From assembly GCF_000701505.1 (NCBI RefSeq), contig NZ_KL370786.1:264468-328467 (forward strand): 64,000 bases of DNA, in the 5' to 3' direction. The notes under the pieces are model-generated. The model had not been told where the DNA came from, ran no database searches, and saw only the letters and a list, made by a program, of their open reading frames with translations. A program made the translations under genes and the position numbers. The DNA comes from Dyadobacter crusticola DSM 16708 (GTDB lineage: Bacteria; Bacteroidota; Bacteroidia; Cytophagales; Spirosomataceae). Position 1 is the first letter of the stretch. Each line of letters opens with the position of its first letter. Positions 33,761 through 42,553 of the stretch are shown here, piece by piece.

Positions 33761-34725
33761 ACGGATCCTGTTTTTTCAGCACGTTTTTTGATCACACTCA
33801 GGATATTGTTCTGAATATCCTGCATGATCCATTTTGCCCACCAGCTTGCGTAGAAGTTGAAGGTAGTATTGAGTTTGAAATGGCTGTACAAATGCAGCCG
33901 ATAACTGTTTTCAGCCAATTTTTCGAGCTCGTAAGTGCCGTTCAGTACATCAAAATAGTCGCCGCCAATTACCACATGTTCGTCCAGGGTTGTTGAAGGG
34001 ATTTCGTGAGGGTCGGCTTTAATCTCAAATACCATTTTGGATTGATGCCGGTATTCTGAGACTGTCTCGTGAAAAATCAAACCTCCTGTGAAAATTGCTT
34101 CTCTGTATGCGCCGATACCCTCATAGTTAAGTTCTGCTTTAACCGGCCTGGGGAAGCCGAGGGACCTGTTCAGCCAACCGGTATCCTCATGCTCGGCAAT
34201 CGTACCCACGCGGGTAACCAACGGCCAGATCGCCGACGCAGGCGCAGCTATATCAATGTGTGTATCAGCTTTGTAAGTGCCCGGTATCTTGCCAATCAAT
34301 GCTTCGACAGGAGCTAGAATAATGGGCAACAGTACAACCAACGATATACTTAGCTTGGCATCTTGTTCCTTTATTTTTTTGAGCAAGTACCTACCTGTAA
34401 GTCCGCCGAGGGAGCTGGCGATCATGAAGAGCGGCAAGATCATCACCCAGCATGCCCAGCCTTCCAGCTTCCAGAACAATGTTACAATTACAAAAGCAGA
34501 CAGCGGTAGCCAGGGAATCAAAATAGCATCCCGTTTACTCGCGGCATATTTTTCCCCACGGAAATAGACTGTCAGAAAGCCCATTCCAAAAGGCATGCAT
34601 AACAGAAATGAAAGCGTCATCACCGCGAATAGTTCCTGCCACCAGTTCATACGGAAAACCCAGTAGAACACTAATGCGAACAGCAATCCAACGGTGCTCC
34701 CAATCAAGGCACTTTTTTGTTTCAT
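33757..34725 (-). CDS. membrane protein with SRPBCC/START-like domain
   Basis: A 322-residue protein. Residues 8-155 contain four membrane helices; residues 165-320 form a soluble SRPBCC-type domain (THIDIAAPASAIWPLVTRVG, which is the polyketide-cyclase/START entry strand, later FDVLNGTYELEKLAENSYRLHLYSHFKL). Such domains bind hydrophobic ligands. The combination suggests a membrane-bound ligand or lipid sensor or transporter coupled to the AraC regulator with which it shares 4 bases. Function is inferred only from domain type. Confidence 0.7.
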   Translation of the reverse strand: MKQKSALIGSTVGLLFALVFYWVFRMNWWQELFAVMTLSFLLCMPFGMGFLTVYFRGEKYAASKRDAILIPWLPLSAFVIVTLFWKLEGWACWVMILPLFMIASSLGGLTGRYLLKKIKEQDAKLSISLVVLLPIILAPVEALIGKIPGTYKADTHIDIAAPASAIWPLVTRVGTIAEHEDTGWLNRSLGFPRPVKAELNYEGIGAYREAIFTGGLIFHETVSEYRHQSKMVFEIKADPHEIPSTTLDEHVVIGGDYFDVLNGTYELEKLAENSYRLHLYSHFKLNTTFNFYASWWAKWIMQDIQNNILSVIKKRAEKTGSV

Positions 34726-34926
34726 TTTGATTTTTCCGACAGGTATTATTTTTTAACCGCCTGAACATAAACAAAATATCACTCATCGACAACACCGGAC
34801 TTGCAGCCGGTTACGTGAAAGAACTGAAAACAGAGTATGCTGGATAGTACAATTTGGGTAATGTTTGAGACTATAATCCATTTACTCTTATATTGTAACC
34901 AGTTTTAACCTGAAAATTAACATACT

Positions 34927-36047
34927 ATGAAAAAATCTCTATTTACCGTCTTTCTCACAATAATCTCTGTGTTGGTTCTAAATGCACAAGCTTTGCAGGG
35001 AACTTTAAAGCACGGGTCAAAAGAAGAGGAGGTTTATCTCACGATTAGAAATAATTCTTCGACAAAGATCGCAGGGAACATCACGAAATTGCAGTTTACG
35101 CTCAGAATGTATCTGCAATCCTCGAGAGAAAAAAATGTATTCGGTTCTACAAGTTTAATATTCTTCCTGCGCCGGGTACTGGTACCTATACCAGCTTTGA
35201 CTTCGTGAGCTTTTTAAGCAATTATCTCAATTGTACATGGACCGGCTCACAACCGATTGACCTGGATCCTGGTGAAGAATTAGATCTTATTGGATTCGAG
35301 CTTTGGGCAAAGCCAACTTCCTATGAGCTAGACTCCCCCAACCGATACCTAGGCTTAGTTTGGGAAGACCCAATGTACAGCTACGATCGTGATTGGCTGA
35401 TTGAAGTAGATGGAGTAAGTTTTACAGAAGGAAACAACAGATTCTATAGTACTACACCTTCCACGACTGTGGAGAATTATTCTGACGCTTCATACTTGAG
35501 CTTCAAGACTTTTACATTGGAAAGTATGCCTGTAAAGCTTGCTACATTCGAAGGAACTGCGGAAGGACATGCTGTTAATCTGAAATGGACGACTACCGAA
35601 GAGGCTAACAGCGACTATTTCGAGGTTCAGCACAGTAGCGATGGTAAGAGTTGGAACGCAGTCGGCCAGATTCGCTCTGCAGGCGAAAGCAAGATTGAAA
35701 ACAAGTATTTTTTCAATCACAAAGCGTCGCTCGGTATGAATTACTACCGACTTAAAATGGTAGACTTTGACAATACCTTTGCTTTTTCCAAAATCATAAG
35801 TGTTCAAGCAGATGGACTTGCGGCCGTTTTTCCAAATCCTGTGGTTAACTACATTCATATTAATGAAAAAGTAATCAAGAATATGAAGACTGTCAGGATT
35901 TACGATCTTTCCGGTAAGCAGATTTACAAAACGGATAAGGTAGTTAACCCCATCATTAATACGAAATCAATGCAGCCTGGTGTTTTCATTGTTGAACTCG
36001 AAGATGTGAGTGGAGCTGTTACAAGGCAAAAGCTGTTAAAGAACTGA
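34927..36047 (+). pseudogene. T9SS-secreted protein gene interrupted by a frameshift
   Basis: The first frame (34927-35208) gives a signal peptide (to about LNAQA) and a beta-rich start. From about 35097 the second frame continues plausibly (FYKFNILPAPGTGTYTSFDF at about 35146-35204) and runs to 36047, ending in a typical type IX sorting domain (AAVFPNPVVNYIHI to KLLKN). Neither frame alone makes a normal protein: the first ends in unlikely sequence and the second lacks an export signal. The switch lies between 35097 and 35136; a run of seven A at 35129-35135 is the obvious slip site. It could be a true mutation, phase variation or a sequencing error. Confidence 0.7.
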
Positions 36048-36121
36048 ATGAAGAATTTGGAGTTTACGTGTATGTAGTCGAGTACAGGTCAATATGGAAT
36101 GGAAAATTAATAAATGAATAA

Positions 36122-36159
36122 CAAAAACAGAGCCGCTCCCCCGAGCGGCTCTGTTTTTG
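36122..36159. terminator. bidirectional terminator
   Basis: CAAAAACAGAGCCGCTC and GAGCGGCTCTGTTTTTG form a perfect 17-bp stem around a 4-base loop, lying between the T9SS-cargo gene and the convergent SymE-like gene, whose stop is adjacent. Confidence 0.9.
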
Positions 36160-36372
36160 TTATTGCGCCAATTTAATCACCAGTAATTCCGGGCGCATTG
36201 TAACGATTACTTCATTTCCATCTTCAAATCCCAGCCGCCTGAGCCACTCGCCGCAAAGACGGATTTCGGGTGTGCCTTTGTAGCCGTAAGTGCGCTGCCG
36301 GTACTTCTTTTGGATGGTCAGGATTCTGTCTTGGTTTTGCTTAGAATCTTTCTTCTTGTCGGTTGGTCGCAT
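36160..36372 (-). CDS. SymE family type I toxin
   Basis: A 70-residue protein matching the SymE toxin domain: RQRTYGYKGTPEIRLCGEWL followed by RRLGFEDGNEVIVTMRPELLVI, an AbrB-like beta-barrel half. In Escherichia coli SymE is an SOS-induced toxin repressed by the antisense RNA SymR and by translational control; later work reports nucleoid condensation or nuclease activity. No antitoxin protein gene is adjacent, in line with RNA control. The start codon is complementary to an element of its own leader (see the leader feature). The ATG at 36372 is preferred because the domain begins about 25 residues later, as usual. Confidence 0.85.
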   Translation of the reverse strand: MRPTDKKKDSKQNQDRILTIQKKYRQRTYGYKGTPEIRLCGEWLRRLGFEDGNEVIVTMRPELLVIKLAQ

Positions 36373-36465
36373 TTTCTTTTTGGTTTAAATTGTAAAGCCA
36401 GGTAGTGCTGCGACCAACCAAGATAACCTTGAAAGTACAGGACTTTCACCTGTTCTCTACCTGGC
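36361..36465 (-). promoter_or_regulatory. structured 5' leader of symE with start-codon-sequestering element
   Basis: Read on the minus strand, the leader has an outer 9-bp stem (36457-36465 with 36397-36405, GCCAGGTAG/CTACCTGGC). It encloses ACAGG-N7-CCTGT (36453-36437) and a weak CAAG-N5-CTTG hairpin. Inside the same enclosure, GGTTGGTCGCA (36419-36409) is perfectly complementary over 11 bases to TGCGACCAACC (36371-36361), which includes two bases of the start codon and codons 2-4. A competing hairpin GAAAGT-CCTGT-ACTTTC overlaps the first inner hairpin. Together this looks like a translation-blocking RNA switch or antisense target. It is seen in sequence only. Confidence 0.55.
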
Positions 36466-36674
36466 AAATCGTTTAAACTTTCTATTCTCATCGGATGTAA
36501 ATTGATTAGTCGCACTTGTAATTTGCGAGTATTTACATTTCAACAAAACCCGATTTACTATTCAATTCTCCAATGGAGTGAATCAATGAACAAGCGGTCT
36601 ATTTAGATTATTTAACTGTAATTGCACTAAATGGAAAAAGGTCAATGCACTAAAAAACAAATGCCATCCACTTG
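36466..36674. other. AT-rich intergenic stretch upstream of the symE leader
   Basis: No gene is supported here. It contains an 8-bp inverted pair ATGTAAAT (36495-36502) and ATTTACAT (36531-36538) that may border the symE promoter, and otherwise low-complexity AT-rich sequence. Confidence 0.4.
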
Positions 36675-36694
36675 CCGTCGGTTTCAACCGACGG
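36675..36694. repeat. short perfect palindrome
   Basis: CCGTCGGTT-TC-AACCGACGG, a 9-bp stem with a 2-base loop, stands 11 bases before the terminator of the downstream Sus operon. It resembles a REP-type palindrome. Confidence 0.45.
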
Positions 36695-36704
36695 TCCTAG
36701 ATAA

Positions 36705-36745
36705 AAAAACAGCTAAGCTGCTCCGGGAAGCAGCTTAGCTGTTTT
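36705..36745 (-). terminator. terminator of the SusC/SusD/DUF3823 operon
   Basis: AAAACAGCTAAGCTGCT and AGCAGCTTAGCTGTTTT form a perfect 17-bp stem with a 6-base loop; on the minus strand it is followed by a T7 run. It lies 48 bases after the DUF3823 gene. Confidence 0.85.
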
Positions 36746-36792
36746 GTTTTTGAATGCGAGTACTGCGAGAGTACTAAAAAAATTGTAATTAA

Positions 36793-37485
36793 TTACTTCA
36801 GCATAATCTTCTGCGGCGCACCAAACAGCATTTCGCCTACGCCAGAAGTTTTTACTCCAATCCGGGCGTATACATAATCCCGGCCCGCAAGCGCCGGTGA
36901 CAGCGTGGCAGTCAATGTAATTGGTTTGGTTAGATCCGTGATGTTCGCGGCTACTTCCTGCACATTGCCCGCATTGTTGTTTGGGTCAACAATGGTAGTT
37001 GTGCCTACATAAAGATTGACTCGTTCCAATGTCCGAGAGTTATCAACCTGTTTGAGGTTAAATGTGGCAGATACCCTGCCTTCGCCTTTGGAATAATCAT
37101 CGTTTTGGAATACAAAATAAGGTTTCACCGGTACATCCAGCTCCTTCGTACCCCGCAGCTCCACGTCGATCGTATCCGTATTATCAACCCACGGACCATT
37201 GCCGCGGAGCCTCACCAACTTGTAGTTACCGTCAAAAAGGGAGGCTGAAAAAGTGCCGTCCTGATTAACATAAACGGGGATTTTGGTAAAAAGCTGGTAC
37301 CCGCGCTGCCAGATTTCCAGCTGAACTCCATTGGAGCGGACACCCACCGGCGCACCTTCATACACGATCCGGCCTTTCAGCACAGATTTTGGCTCGGCCC
37401 GGTTATCTTTCTCGCAAGAGGCAAAAGCCGCCAGTGAAAACAAGCCCAGCAATAATGGTTTGAAGAAATTATTAGTCGTTTTCAT
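36793..37485 (-). CDS. DUF3823 lipoprotein of the Sus operon
   Basis: A 230-residue lipoprotein (lipobox FASC) of the DUF3823 family, which is regularly found directly downstream of SusD. Two beta-sandwich halves are visible: an N-terminal CarboxypepD-regulatory-like half (LKGRIVYEGAPVGVRSNGVQ, GTFSASLFDGNYKLV) and a C-terminal half (LERVNLYVGTTTI to APQKIML). By analogy with SusE/F-type surface proteins it may bind ligand at the outer membrane. The ATG at 37485 lies 4 bases after the SusD stop, so it is third gene of that operon. Confidence 0.85.
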   Translation of the reverse strand: MKTTNNFFKPLLLGLFSLAAFASCEKDNRAEPKSVLKGRIVYEGAPVGVRSNGVQLEIWQRGYQLFTKIPVYVNQDGTFSASLFDGNYKLVRLRGNGPWVDNTDTIDVELRGTKELDVPVKPYFVFQNDDYSKGEGRVSATFNLKQVDNSRTLERVNLYVGTTTIVDPNNNAGNVQEVAANITDLTKPITLTATLSPALAGRDYVYARIGVKTSGVGEMLFGAPQKIMLK

Positions 37486-37489
37486 AAGA

Positions 37490-39337
37490 TCAATGGAATG
37501 GGTTCCTGACAATTTTCGGGTTGTTATCAATCACGATCTGTTCAATGGACGAATAGTAATTGCCCATCTGGAAGAAACGCGGTGCACGGAAACGAGGCGC
37601 CACCAGCTTATCAAACACATACTTGTTATGCGTCGGGTGGCCCGGACGTACTACACGGTAGGGATAAAGTGCGTAAATCACTGCGTCGGGATTGGATGCA
37701 TTTCCGTTCCAGACTTCGTGTGCAATGCGCCAGCGGATCAGGTCCCACACGCGGTGATCTTCAAAGGCAAGCTCTACCCGCCGCTCATTTTGCAGCCGCG
37801 CCAGCGTCAGCGTTTTCAGACTGTTTGCACCAAAACCCGCTCTTTCTCTTACCAGATTGACGTATTTCAAAGCGTCAGCAGTTTTGCCCAATTCCAATGC
37901 AGCCTCACTCGCATTCAGATAAATTTCGCCTAAACGAAAACGAACCCACCACATATCGCTACGGATACCCCGCGTGCTCGACATCGCTGTCTGGTCCACA
38001 TACTTGCGCAGATAAAAACCGGAGTTAGTAACTTCTGTTTGTGACCGTTGCGGACCCGATGAGCCTGTAAGTAAGCCACCGTCTTCATAGTTTGAGCCGA
38101 GGGTATTGGATTCCACATTCTGGAAGCTGTTTGATGCCTGGTTCCAGACTTTCACACCGGCCTGGATCTGCACCGGAGTGCCGCGGAAGGAAGTGCCGGG
38201 GTAGATAACCGTTCCGTAAAGACGCGCATCTTTGTTGGCAAAAACATCCTGCAAATTGTCATAGTAGATGTAATCCGTGTTGGCAGCATTGCGCGTTTTC
38301 AGCTCTCCCGAGGTACCGTCGAGGTACTCGTAATCTTCAACCAGGTTGAGCGACGGTGTAATGGAGGAAGACGAAAGGTTGTCTTCGCGCACATTCCGGG
38401 CAATGTTATCGTATGTGAAACTGTGCCTTTTGTCTTTACTTACCAAATAGTCCTGGGCAAGTATGATCTCCGGATTGGCCGACTTCTTGGTAATCGCGTC
38501 ATAGAAGTTCTCGCCCAGGTTCGGATTTGTTTTGTAAAGCTGGTACTTCCCGCTATTGATAATCTCTTCCGAAGCAGCGAGCGATTTGGCATAATAATCA
38601 TTGGCGCGCGCTGCCGGAATTCCCACTTCGCGGCCGGGTGTCATGATCGGCGAGGCCATTAAATTGTTGTACTTCGCCAGCGAGCCCGCGTACAACATCG
38701 CGCGGCTTTTCAGCGCCATTGCGGTGAATTTGTTAGCCCGCGTATTGCTGCCGTCATTCCCGAGCTGGTCTTTCACAGCGTCCAGTTCACTGGCGATGAA
38801 GTCGTACACTTCTTCCTCGGTATTGCGGGGCTGTTGCAGGTAGGACGGATTTCCATTGAAATCGTAAATAAGCTGCTTTGTCACGAGTGGCACGCCGCCC
38901 ATTCTTTTCACCAACTCAAAATAAACGAATGCACGCAAAAACCGGAATTCCGCTGAGAACTGCGCCTTTTGTCCCGCATTCAATGAGGTACCGTAGGTTT
39001 CAAGATTCTCAATGGCGAGGTTAATATCACGGATCAGGCCGTAGTCCCAAAGCCGCCAGCGCTCAAAAGGGTAGGAGACGATGTTGTTCCGCCCGTCGTC
39101 GTTGTTGGACCACATTGCCTCGTCGTAAGCAGCAAACTCTGCCCAGCCAGTGGTGAGCGAGGTATGTGCAGGCAGACGATCGTAGTAGTTGGCAAGCAGT
39201 CCGGTGATCATTTTGGTATCGTTCCATACCTGCTCTTCCAGAATAATGTTCTGTGGCTTTCTGTCCAGCCACTCTTCCGCGCATCCCGACGTGATCAGGA
39301 CAATGAGGACGAGGATATATCTTGAAAATCGTTGCAT
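37490..39337 (-). CDS. SusD/RagB family nutrient-binding lipoprotein
   Basis: A 615-residue SusD homologue, slightly long for the family. The lipobox is LIVLITSGCAEEWLD; the N-terminal RDINLAIENLETYG and RAFVYFELVKRMGGVPLV segments are SusD TPR signatures, and the C-terminal YVNLVRERAGFG, RRVELAFEDHRVWDLIRW pattern closes the fold. SusD caps the SusC pore on the cell surface and binds the ligand. It starts 12 bases after the SusC stop. The ligand is unknown; see the sulfatase upstream. Confidence 0.92.
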   Translation of the reverse strand: MQRFSRYILVLIVLITSGCAEEWLDRKPQNIILEEQVWNDTKMITGLLANYYDRLPAHTSLTTGWAEFAAYDEAMWSNNDDGRNNIVSYPFERWRLWDYGLIRDINLAIENLETYGTSLNAGQKAQFSAEFRFLRAFVYFELVKRMGGVPLVTKQLIYDFNGNPSYLQQPRNTEEEVYDFIASELDAVKDQLGNDGSNTRANKFTAMALKSRAMLYAGSLAKYNNLMASPIMTPGREVGIPAARANDYYAKSLAASEEIINSGKYQLYKTNPNLGENFYDAITKKSANPEIILAQDYLVSKDKRHSFTYDNIARNVREDNLSSSSITPSLNLVEDYEYLDGTSGELKTRNAANTDYIYYDNLQDVFANKDARLYGTVIYPGTSFRGTPVQIQAGVKVWNQASNSFQNVESNTLGSNYEDGGLLTGSSGPQRSQTEVTNSGFYLRKYVDQTAMSSTRGIRSDMWWVRFRLGEIYLNASEAALELGKTADALKYVNLVRERAGFGANSLKTLTLARLQNERRVELAFEDHRVWDLIRWRIAHEVWNGNASNPDAVIYALYPYRVVRPGHPTHNKYVFDKLVAPRFRAPRFFQMGNYYSSIEQIVIDNNPKIVRNPFH

Positions 39338-39349
39338 AGCAAGTTTGAA

Positions 39350-42300
39350 TTAAAAATTGATAGTAAAACCAGCATTGAACAGTCGCTGCTGCGGATACAC
39401 AAGCGCATTACCTGACGAAATCTCAGGATCGATCTCATATTTCTTCACATTGTCGATCGAGAACAGGTTGCTCGCATTCACATAAACCCGCAAACCGTTG
39501 CTGCCGATTCTCTTGAAGACTTTCGGGTCAAAGCTGTATCCGAGCTCGATGTTGCGGAGACGGATATAGCGCACATTGGTGATCCAGAAATCGCTTTTGC
39601 GGAAGTTGACGTGGCTTGAATTGTCTTTTCTGATCGCAGGGTAAGTGCCCGGGATCCATTCGCTGTTCGGGTCAAAAGGATCGGCGCGGTGCCAGCGGTC
39701 TTCCAGCATGAAATGCGGCGAGGTACCATTGTTCTGATAAGGGATTTTCAACTCCCAGTTGCGCTGAAAGCTTTGCAATGATGCACCGGCAAAGTCAAAG
39801 AACAGCGAAAATCCTTTGTAAGCCACGCTGCCGTTCAATGCAAAGCTCATGTACGGATTCGCTCCCTCCGCAAAGCCGATCGGCCGCTCGTCGAGGTTAT
39901 TGATGATACCGTCCCCATTCACATCTTTATAAATGAAATCGCCCGGCAGCTGAGTGCGGTTTCCCTGCTCGTCGTTGTTGATCGGGTGACTTTCAATCTG
40001 CTCCTGCGACTGGAACTGGCCGACAACCTGGTAGCCCCAGTTGATATTTCCCCAGCGGTCTACAAACGAATCGCGGTACTCATTGTAAGAGTTACCAAAA
40101 CGTGGTTTGTAAAAATCAAGATCGCGACGGCGCGATAATGTCGCATTGGCACTGATCGTGTAGTCAACCTGTCCGAAATTGCTTTTGTAGGTCAGCACAC
40201 CTTCGAGGCCGCGGTGTGTATCACTGTTCAGGTTTTCATTGGGCAAAGTGTAACCTACCTCCGAGGGAAGCAGTACATCGTAGCGCGCTGCAGGAAGTCC
40301 GTCTCTTTTTCTTTCAAAAATATCAAACTGTCCATTCAACTTGCCACCGAGCAGACCGAAGTCGATCCCCACGTTGGTTGAAATGTTGGTGATCCAGGAA
40401 AGTGTAGTGACCGGCAGACCGCGCGGCCTCACACCGATGTTATATTGTCCATTGAAAATCGCACTTCCCTGCAAGAAGTTGTAGCCCGGCAGGTAGCTGA
40501 ATGGTGCAACAATAAAAGGCTCGTTGGCCACGGTTGCATTCCTGTCACTACCTGTGCGGCCGTAAGAAGCGCGGATTTTAAGACTGCTGAATACATTTTC
40601 AAGTTTCCCTTTGAAAAAATTCTCCTCCGAAATCCGCCAGCCTGCCGAAACCCCCGGGAAGAAACCGAAACGTTTGCCCGGAGCATACAGAAACGATCCG
40701 TCGTAGCGGCCCACAGCTTCCAGGAGGTACTTTTGCTTGTAGTTATAGTTAACCCGGCCAATGTACCCCGCCCGCGCCTCGGTATTCCATTCATCGATCA
40801 GCAGATCCTGGTTGGCAAATGACATCAGCGGAATGTAATTATTCGGAGGTACCGTGTGTACGACCAGGTAGGTATTTACATTGTCCGACTGCTCGTAAGC
40901 CGCAACCGCCGAGAGCTCATGGTCTCCGAAAGTTTTGTTATAATTGAGTTGAAGCTGCGCAAAGCGGTCTACAATATTGCGTTTCCGCCGCTCGCGCCAG
41001 GGATTCTGGTTACCGCCTCCTGCTACAACGTTGTAGGAATCAGTTGCCTGATCGTAGTTATAAGCGTCATAAGTGTACTCAAACCCGTCGAAATCGAAGT
41101 TGTGGAACTGGTAGGAATAGGTACCCTTGACTTTGAGGCCGAATGCAAAATCATATTCTGCAAAAAAGTTGCCTTTCACCACGCGCGTGATCTCGTCAAT
41201 GTAGCCGGTGATCTCTTTTTTGTAGGTCGCGGGATTGACATTTACGTTGTGGGTCTGGTTAATGTACTTAGGATTATCATTTGCATAGGGACGCTCCGTC
41301 GGCCACATTGTAAAAATGCTCAGGAATGGATTGAAGTAATCGTCCAACCCCGGCACACCCACCTGGAAACGGTCCTCGATGCGCGCACTGATCTGCGCGC
41401 CTACTTTCAGCTTCTTGGTCACATAGGATTCCACATTCGCCTGGATGTTAGTCCTTTTGAAGTTGTAATCACGGATCAATGCATCCTGGTTCAGGTGCCC
41501 CACCGAAAGGAAGTAGCTGATCTTCTCGGTACCGCCGGAAACATTTGCATTCAAGGAGTATTGCGGAACATTCGGCCGCATTACCATTTTGTAATAATCA
41601 AAACTTTGGTAACCCTTTTCAGTACCTACCCGCCATTTTTCAAGTTCTTCGGGCGTAATGGTAGGGGTACGTCCCTGGTTTACATCCGATTCCACAAGGC
41701 CGCGCATGTGCTGGTAAGCATTGGCAGGCTTCGGGTAACGGGTAAAGTTTTGTAAACCATAATATGCATTGATATTGATCTTCGCCGGTCCGTCGCCTGC
41801 TTTTCCGCGTTTGGTTGTCACCAGTACCACACCGTTTGCAGCGCGTAACCCGTAAACTGCGGCGGAGGCATCTTTCAGAATGGAGACACTCTCTATATCA
41901 TTCTGACCCAGGTTGTTGAAGTTGGCCACATCAGAAGGAACGCCGTCAATTACGAAAAGCGGCGTACCCATGTTCCGGATCTGAATAGTAGTGGCAGCAC
42001 CGGGGCGTGCATCCGCTTTTCTGGCCGTGATACCCTGCACGCGGCCAACCAGCGCATCGGAAGTACCAATGGAAGGAGTCCGGATCAGGTCTTTGGCTTG
42101 TATATTACTTACCGCACCAGTCAACGCCGCCGTCGACTGTGTTCCGTAACCTACTACAACCACTTCGGTAAGTTCTTCACTGCTAGGTAACAATGTGACA
42201 TTGAAGGCAGTTTGGTTGCCTATTGCCACATCCTGTGAAGTGTAGCCGATGAATGAAAACGTGAGCGTTTGGGCGGCATCATCTACGACAAGGCTGAAAT

Positions 42301-42553
42301 TCCCATCGGTACCCGTGGTGGTTCCTTTGCTTGTTCCCTTGATGATCACACTTACGCCGGGCAGCGGATTTTTGTTTTCGTCGATTACCTTGCCCGTCAC
42401 GGTTTTGTCGATGCGCTGATGGAGGTGCGGCAGTCCAGATTCGTCGCTCGGACTGGTGCTGGCAATACTCTGGAAATGCAGTGCTCCTGTTACCGCTAAG
42501 GCACAAAGGGTACTGCGAAGTCCCAGACAGGGATTTCGTCTAATTAGGTTCAT
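39350..42553 (-). CDS. SusC/RagA family TonB-linked outer membrane transporter
   Basis: A 1067-residue SusC protein. After the signal peptide comes a carboxypeptidase-like domain (VTGKVIDENKNPLPGVSVII), the TonB box and plug start (LTEVVVVGYGTQ), the plug domain with NDIESVSILKDASAAVYGLRAANGVVLV split around the family signature, and a 22-strand barrel ending in an aromatic residue (GFTINF). It imports the ligand delivered by the adjacent SusD using TonB energy. It heads the SusC-SusD-DUF3823 operon. Confidence 0.94.
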   Translation of the reverse strand: MNLIRRNPCLGLRSTLCALAVTGALHFQSIASTSPSDESGLPHLHQRIDKTVTGKVIDENKNPLPGVSVIIKGTSKGTTTGTDGNFSLVVDDAAQTLTFSFIGYTSQDVAIGNQTAFNVTLLPSSEELTEVVVVGYGTQSTAALTGAVSNIQAKDLIRTPSIGTSDALVGRVQGITARKADARPGAATTIQIRNMGTPLFVIDGVPSDVANFNNLGQNDIESVSILKDASAAVYGLRAANGVVLVTTKRGKAGDGPAKININAYYGLQNFTRYPKPANAYQHMRGLVESDVNQGRTPTITPEELEKWRVGTEKGYQSFDYYKMVMRPNVPQYSLNANVSGGTEKISYFLSVGHLNQDALIRDYNFKRTNIQANVESYVTKKLKVGAQISARIEDRFQVGVPGLDDYFNPFLSIFTMWPTERPYANDNPKYINQTHNVNVNPATYKKEITGYIDEITRVVKGNFFAEYDFAFGLKVKGTYSYQFHNFDFDGFEYTYDAYNYDQATDSYNVVAGGGNQNPWRERRKRNIVDRFAQLQLNYNKTFGDHELSAVAAYEQSDNVNTYLVVHTVPPNNYIPLMSFANQDLLIDEWNTEARAGYIGRVNYNYKQKYLLEAVGRYDGSFLYAPGKRFGFFPGVSAGWRISEENFFKGKLENVFSSLKIRASYGRTGSDRNATVANEPFIVAPFSYLPGYNFLQGSAIFNGQYNIGVRPRGLPVTTLSWITNISTNVGIDFGLLGGKLNGQFDIFERKRDGLPAARYDVLLPSEVGYTLPNENLNSDTHRGLEGVLTYKSNFGQVDYTISANATLSRRRDLDFYKPRFGNSYNEYRDSFVDRWGNINWGYQVVGQFQSQEQIESHPINNDEQGNRTQLPGDFIYKDVNGDGIINNLDERPIGFAEGANPYMSFALNGSVAYKGFSLFFDFAGASLQSFQRNWELKIPYQNNGTSPHFMLEDRWHRADPFDPNSEWIPGTYPAIRKDNSSHVNFRKSDFWITNVRYIRLRNIELGYSFDPKVFKRIGSNGLRVYVNASNLFSIDNVKKYEIDPEISSGNALVYPQQRLFNAGFTINF

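Noticed and set aside
36397-36465. Group II intron fragment, because GGTGAAAGTCC resembles intron domain I
   Set aside because: No reverse transcriptase gene, no domain V hairpin and no intron boundaries are visible; the hairpins are better explained as a leader of symE.
36318-36515. 65-codon minus-strand frame overlapping symE and its leader
   Set aside because: It overlaps the SymE start in another frame and would translate the structured leader; no domain is visible.
40856-41755. 299-codon plus-strand frame opposite the SusC gene
   Set aside because: It lies entirely antisense to a well-supported SusC gene and its protein has no recognisable domain; GC-rich third positions produce such shadows.
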